Shown: one piece after another, positions 61,856 to 64,000 of the stretch
Position numbering within the stretch: position 1 is the first letter of the stretch
Layout: every line of letters begins with the position of its first letter
Assembly: GCA_945873145.1 (NCBI GenBank)
Contig: CAMCBZ010000002.1
Location: forward strand, 62,001-126,000
Origin: an uncultured Prevotella sp.
GTDB taxonomy: Bacteria > Bacteroidota > Bacteroidia > Bacteroidales > Bacteroidaceae
Length of the DNA: 64,000 nucleotides
Reading direction: 5' to 3'
Program-made: the position numbers and the translations under genes
The notes under the pieces: generated by a model
What the model was told of the DNA's origin: nothing
Seen by the model: only the letters and a program-made list of their open reading frames with translations
The model's database searches: none

Positions 61856-62848
61856 TTACTTTAAATGACGTAGATCGAGCGTTGTGACCTCCTTGGAGCG
61901 ACGCAGCACAATTTCGCGCAGCTTGTCAAGGTCGATGCCCCAATCATTCTTGAAATACTCTTTGACCAATGCCAGTTTCGCGATGATGGCATCACGTCCG
62001 CTGGTGTCGTACTGAGCTTGCTTGTTTCCTTTTTTATCAAAAGTAAAGATCGTGTCGTTGTTCTCGTCAAGCTTGACGGCGACACCAGAGGCGACGATTT
62101 TGTCCCAGGCTGCCTGCGTATGCGTGACATATGTGGCATAGATCTCGGCAAAGTCCTCGTTGTACTCTTTTGAGGCATATCCGCTGACGAAGCCCATGGC
62201 TGGAGCTTTCTCGTTATCGACATTGATCCAGTTCGAGGTCTGGTAATTGGCAGACGAGATGGTTTGGAACTCTGTACTATAGTTCTTCTTCTGCGTCATG
62301 ATGTGACAGAACTCATGGTGCATGGTATGGAAGAACCAGTAGTTTAAGTCCATCGGCAGCGCATCCGTGTTGGGGAACGGACTGTCGACATCAATAACAG
62401 GATGGTCTATGTCGATGTTGTTGACACGGAAAAGCGTCACCTTCACACCGCCTTCTGCCACACCAAGTACGATGCCGCCACCATTGTCATATTCCGGTGA
62501 ACCGATCAGCTGATAGACACGGGGACTATAAGACTTGAGGAAGTCCTGTCCCAACAAATCTGTATAGGAGTCCATCCACACATGTTTAACCATGATTGCC
62601 AGTGCTTTCGACTTGTCATAATCGGCAGGGATCACATTGTAGTAGTTGTCGGTCTCCCGATCGTTATAGCGATAGAGGAACTTAATATTGTAGGGATCTG
62701 TGAAGTTGGCCTTTGTCCAACGATCCAGCTCCGTGCTGTCAGTGACCTCAGTCTCCTCGAAGATGCTTTTGCTGCTCAAGTCATCGTCAGAGCATCCGGC
62801 AAGGAGAGTTGCCATCAGACCTAATAAGATGATTCTTGTATATTTCAT
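61856..62848 (-). CDS. Putative zinc-binding metallopeptidase lipoprotein (SusD-linked)
   Basis: A 330-residue lipoprotein (lipobox GLMATLLAGCSDDD, Cys about residue 19). The zincin motif HHEFCHIM lies near residue 175 (HExxH), followed by GFVSGYASKEYNEDFAEIYA, where the glutamate about 50 residues on may be the third ligand. This matches the SusD-associated peptidase family (Peptidase_Mx1-like) found with DUF4302 proteins. Acting at the cell surface it may trim proteins or glycopeptides before uptake; the substrate is unknown. It lies between the SusD gene and the DUF4302 gene. Confidence 0.78.
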   Translation of the reverse strand: MKYTRIILLGLMATLLAGCSDDDLSSKSIFEETEVTDSTELDRWTKANFTDPYNIKFLYRYNDRETDNYYNVIPADYDKSKALAIMVKHVWMDSYTDLLGQDFLKSYSPRVYQLIGSPEYDNGGGIVLGVAEGGVKVTLFRVNNIDIDHPVIDVDSPFPNTDALPMDLNYWFFHTMHHEFCHIMTQKKNYSTEFQTISSANYQTSNWINVDNEKAPAMGFVSGYASKEYNEDFAEIYATYVTHTQAAWDKIVASGVAVKLDENNDTIFTFDKKGNKQAQYDTSGRDAIIAKLALVKEYFKNDWGIDLDKLREIVLRRSKEVTTLDLRHLK

Positions 62849-62896
62849 AATTCAGAATTCAGAATGGTTGATGTAACTAAGAATAATAGATAACAC

Positions 62897-64000
62897 TTAT
62901 CTGGGATTTGCTTCCAGTCCTGCGTTGATGACATCTTCAGGTAGCTGAATGGCGCCACGCTTGTCGGCAGCACGGAAGACGACAGGGTCTTCACCATCGA
63001 GAAGGTGAGCATATTCAATGCCATAGCGCTTAATGTCCACAAAGCGAAGTCCCTCGCCCCATGTCTCCAGTCGGCGCATGTGCAGAATCATCTGGATCAA
63101 GTTCTCCTGTGTTCCGGTCTCAATAGTGAATCCTTGTGGGTGGAGATTCTTTTTGATGGAACGCTGACTGTTGGCAGTGGGGATCACCTCACTGTAGCGT
63201 ACACCATCCATGAACTTGTTGATACTCTCTTCTGTGAGTGTAGGTCTTCTTGCCGTGCCATTGCTGGGGATGCAGTGCGAGCGAATCCAAGCGTTCATGT
63301 CGTCAAGAGCATGGGCATAGTCTTTTTTCATGGCATAGGCTTCCGCTCTTACCAACAGCGTTTCTTCCGTGGAGAAGGCGGGGAATACGATGTGGGCGTA
63401 ACCGGTGTTGTTCACCTTGTCAGTGGTTTCAAAGAACTCCTCTACCTTGGGGAAATACTGCTGTGCAGCATTATATTGGTAGATTTTATGAGCGTAGACC
63501 AGCGTATTGTTGTTTGATCCGCTTCCCCATGGCGCTTTGGCGTAGAAAGTCTCGTTGACATCTATATTTCGGTTGTGGCCATAACGGCGGAACGACGAAC
63601 TCCATGTCAGAGCACGCGATGCGGAAGAATATGCAGTGATGATCAGCAGATTGGCGTTCTCTGATGATTTCACATAAGCATTCTGCAGGTCATTGGGAGA
63701 CATTGATGTGAAGGCGGAATAGTCACGCAGACGGTTGCCAGGGTTGGCACCAAGGACAACGGTTGCATATTCAATGGCTTTGTCGTAGTTGTGTATCATC
63801 AGATTGAAGCGTGCGGCAAAGGCGTATGCAGCACTTTTGTTGAAATGATACTTCGGCGTAGTCATGTAGCTGTCACTGATTCTTGGCAAGGCTGCCTCTA
63901 TGTCACGATTGATGTTGGCATAGAGCTCTTTCAGCGTCCCACGTTTATATTTGGTGTTGACGCTTTGCTCCGGTTCTGTCGGATAGGGCAGGCCAAGATA
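62897..64000 (-). CDS. SusD/RagB-family lipoprotein, 5' end beyond the window
   Basis: The ORF-track start at 63889 is an internal TTG; the frame stays open to base 64000 (PYPTEPEQSVNTKYKRGTLK then ELYANINRDIEAALPRISDS), so the gene continues upstream outside the window. About 367 codons are visible. SusD features are TPKYHFNKSAAYAFAARFNL, TEETLLVRAEAYAMKKDYAH, MRRLETWGEGLRFVDIKRYG, and the final RGAIQLPEDVINAGLEANPR. A SusC partner is expected beyond the edge. With the zinc peptidase and DUF4302 genes downstream, it belongs to a second nutrient-uptake locus, possibly for proteins or glycoproteins. Confidence 0.88.
   Translation of the reverse strand, partial: YLGLPYPTEPEQSVNTKYKRGTLKELYANINRDIEAALPRISDSYMTTPKYHFNKSAAYAFAARFNLMIHNYDKAIEYATVVLGANPGNRLRDYSAFTSMSPNDLQNAYVKSSENANLLIITAYSSASRALTWSSSFRRYGHNRNIDVNETFYAKAPWGSGSNNNTLVYAHKIYQYNAAQQYFPKVEEFFETTDKVNNTGYAHIVFPAFSTEETLLVRAEAYAMKKDYAHALDDMNAWIRSHCIPSNGTARRPTLTEESINKFMDGVRYSEVIPTANSQRSIKKNLHPQGFTIETGTQENLIQMILHMRRLETWGEGLRFVDIKRYGIEYAHLLDGEDPVVFRAADKRGAIQLPEDVINAGLEANPR

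Overview
The window looks like a chromosomal stretch from a Bacteroidota member close to Prevotella. Support for this includes many Bacteroidota-type promoters (a TTTG or TTG box about 19-20 bp before TAnnTTTG), SusC/SusD pairs, a hybrid two-component regulator, secreted proteins ending in a Prevotella-style NGKKV(I/V)xK tail, and a polysaccharide locus laid out like the xusABCDE-xyn10C locus of Prevotella bryantii. Base composition is near 50% GC in genes, with AT-rich islands at 1085-1560 and 6100-7050.

Region 1 (1-6.1 kb) is a worn accessory zone. It holds a sigma-region-4/macro-like fusion, a truncated duplicate of a small gene, an AT-rich WG-repeat gene, the 3' end of a Y-family DNA polymerase with its YolD-like partner and a sigma-like protein, a yjbQ gene broken by a 74-bp insert, hsp20, a TonB-C-terminal protein cut by an in-frame TGA, a 33-codon carbonic anhydrase remnant, a PliI-type lysozyme inhibitor and YccF. 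The stretch 6.1-7.07 kb is non-coding with two promoter-like sites.

Region 2 (7.07-14.8 kb) is a cluster of two large secreted proteins, one with beta-trefoil-like repeats and one with repeated modules and a probable type IX sorting tail. A 77-residue peptide lies between them. Two strong hairpins close the cluster. A PLD/DEAD helicase/DUF3427 protein, an acetyltransferase, a BASS transporter and an FMN oxidoreductase follow (15-21.2 kb).

Region 3 (21.3-37.6 kb) is rich in metal and oxyanion resistance genes: arsC-arsR, then a thioredoxin-like gene with arsD, arsA and a wrecked acr3; a secreted zincin protease; a sensor kinase whose response regulator has an in-frame TGA; a split chromate transporter pair; and a TolC/CusB/CusA-type RND efflux operon followed by a small HMA-like protein that lacks the CxxC motif.

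Region 4 (37.7-60.3 kb) is a polysaccharide utilisation locus: an HTCS regulator, a 1.07-kb gap packed with tandem and inverted repeats, then susC-susD-susC-susD, a DUF1735-like lipoprotein, a GH10-like lipoprotein that appears to have lost both catalytic glutamates, a GH98 enzyme with a CBM, and a GH29 fucosidase with its own promoter. The regulator would sense the glycan or its fragments. The two transporter pairs and lipoproteins would bind and import it, and the GH98 and GH29 enzymes would cut it.

Region 5 (60.5-64 kb, minus strand) is the downstream end of another SusD-type locus: SusD (cut by the window edge), a zinc-binding lipoprotein peptidase and a DUF4302-like lipoprotein. No rRNA, tRNA, CRISPR array or complete insertion sequence was seen.
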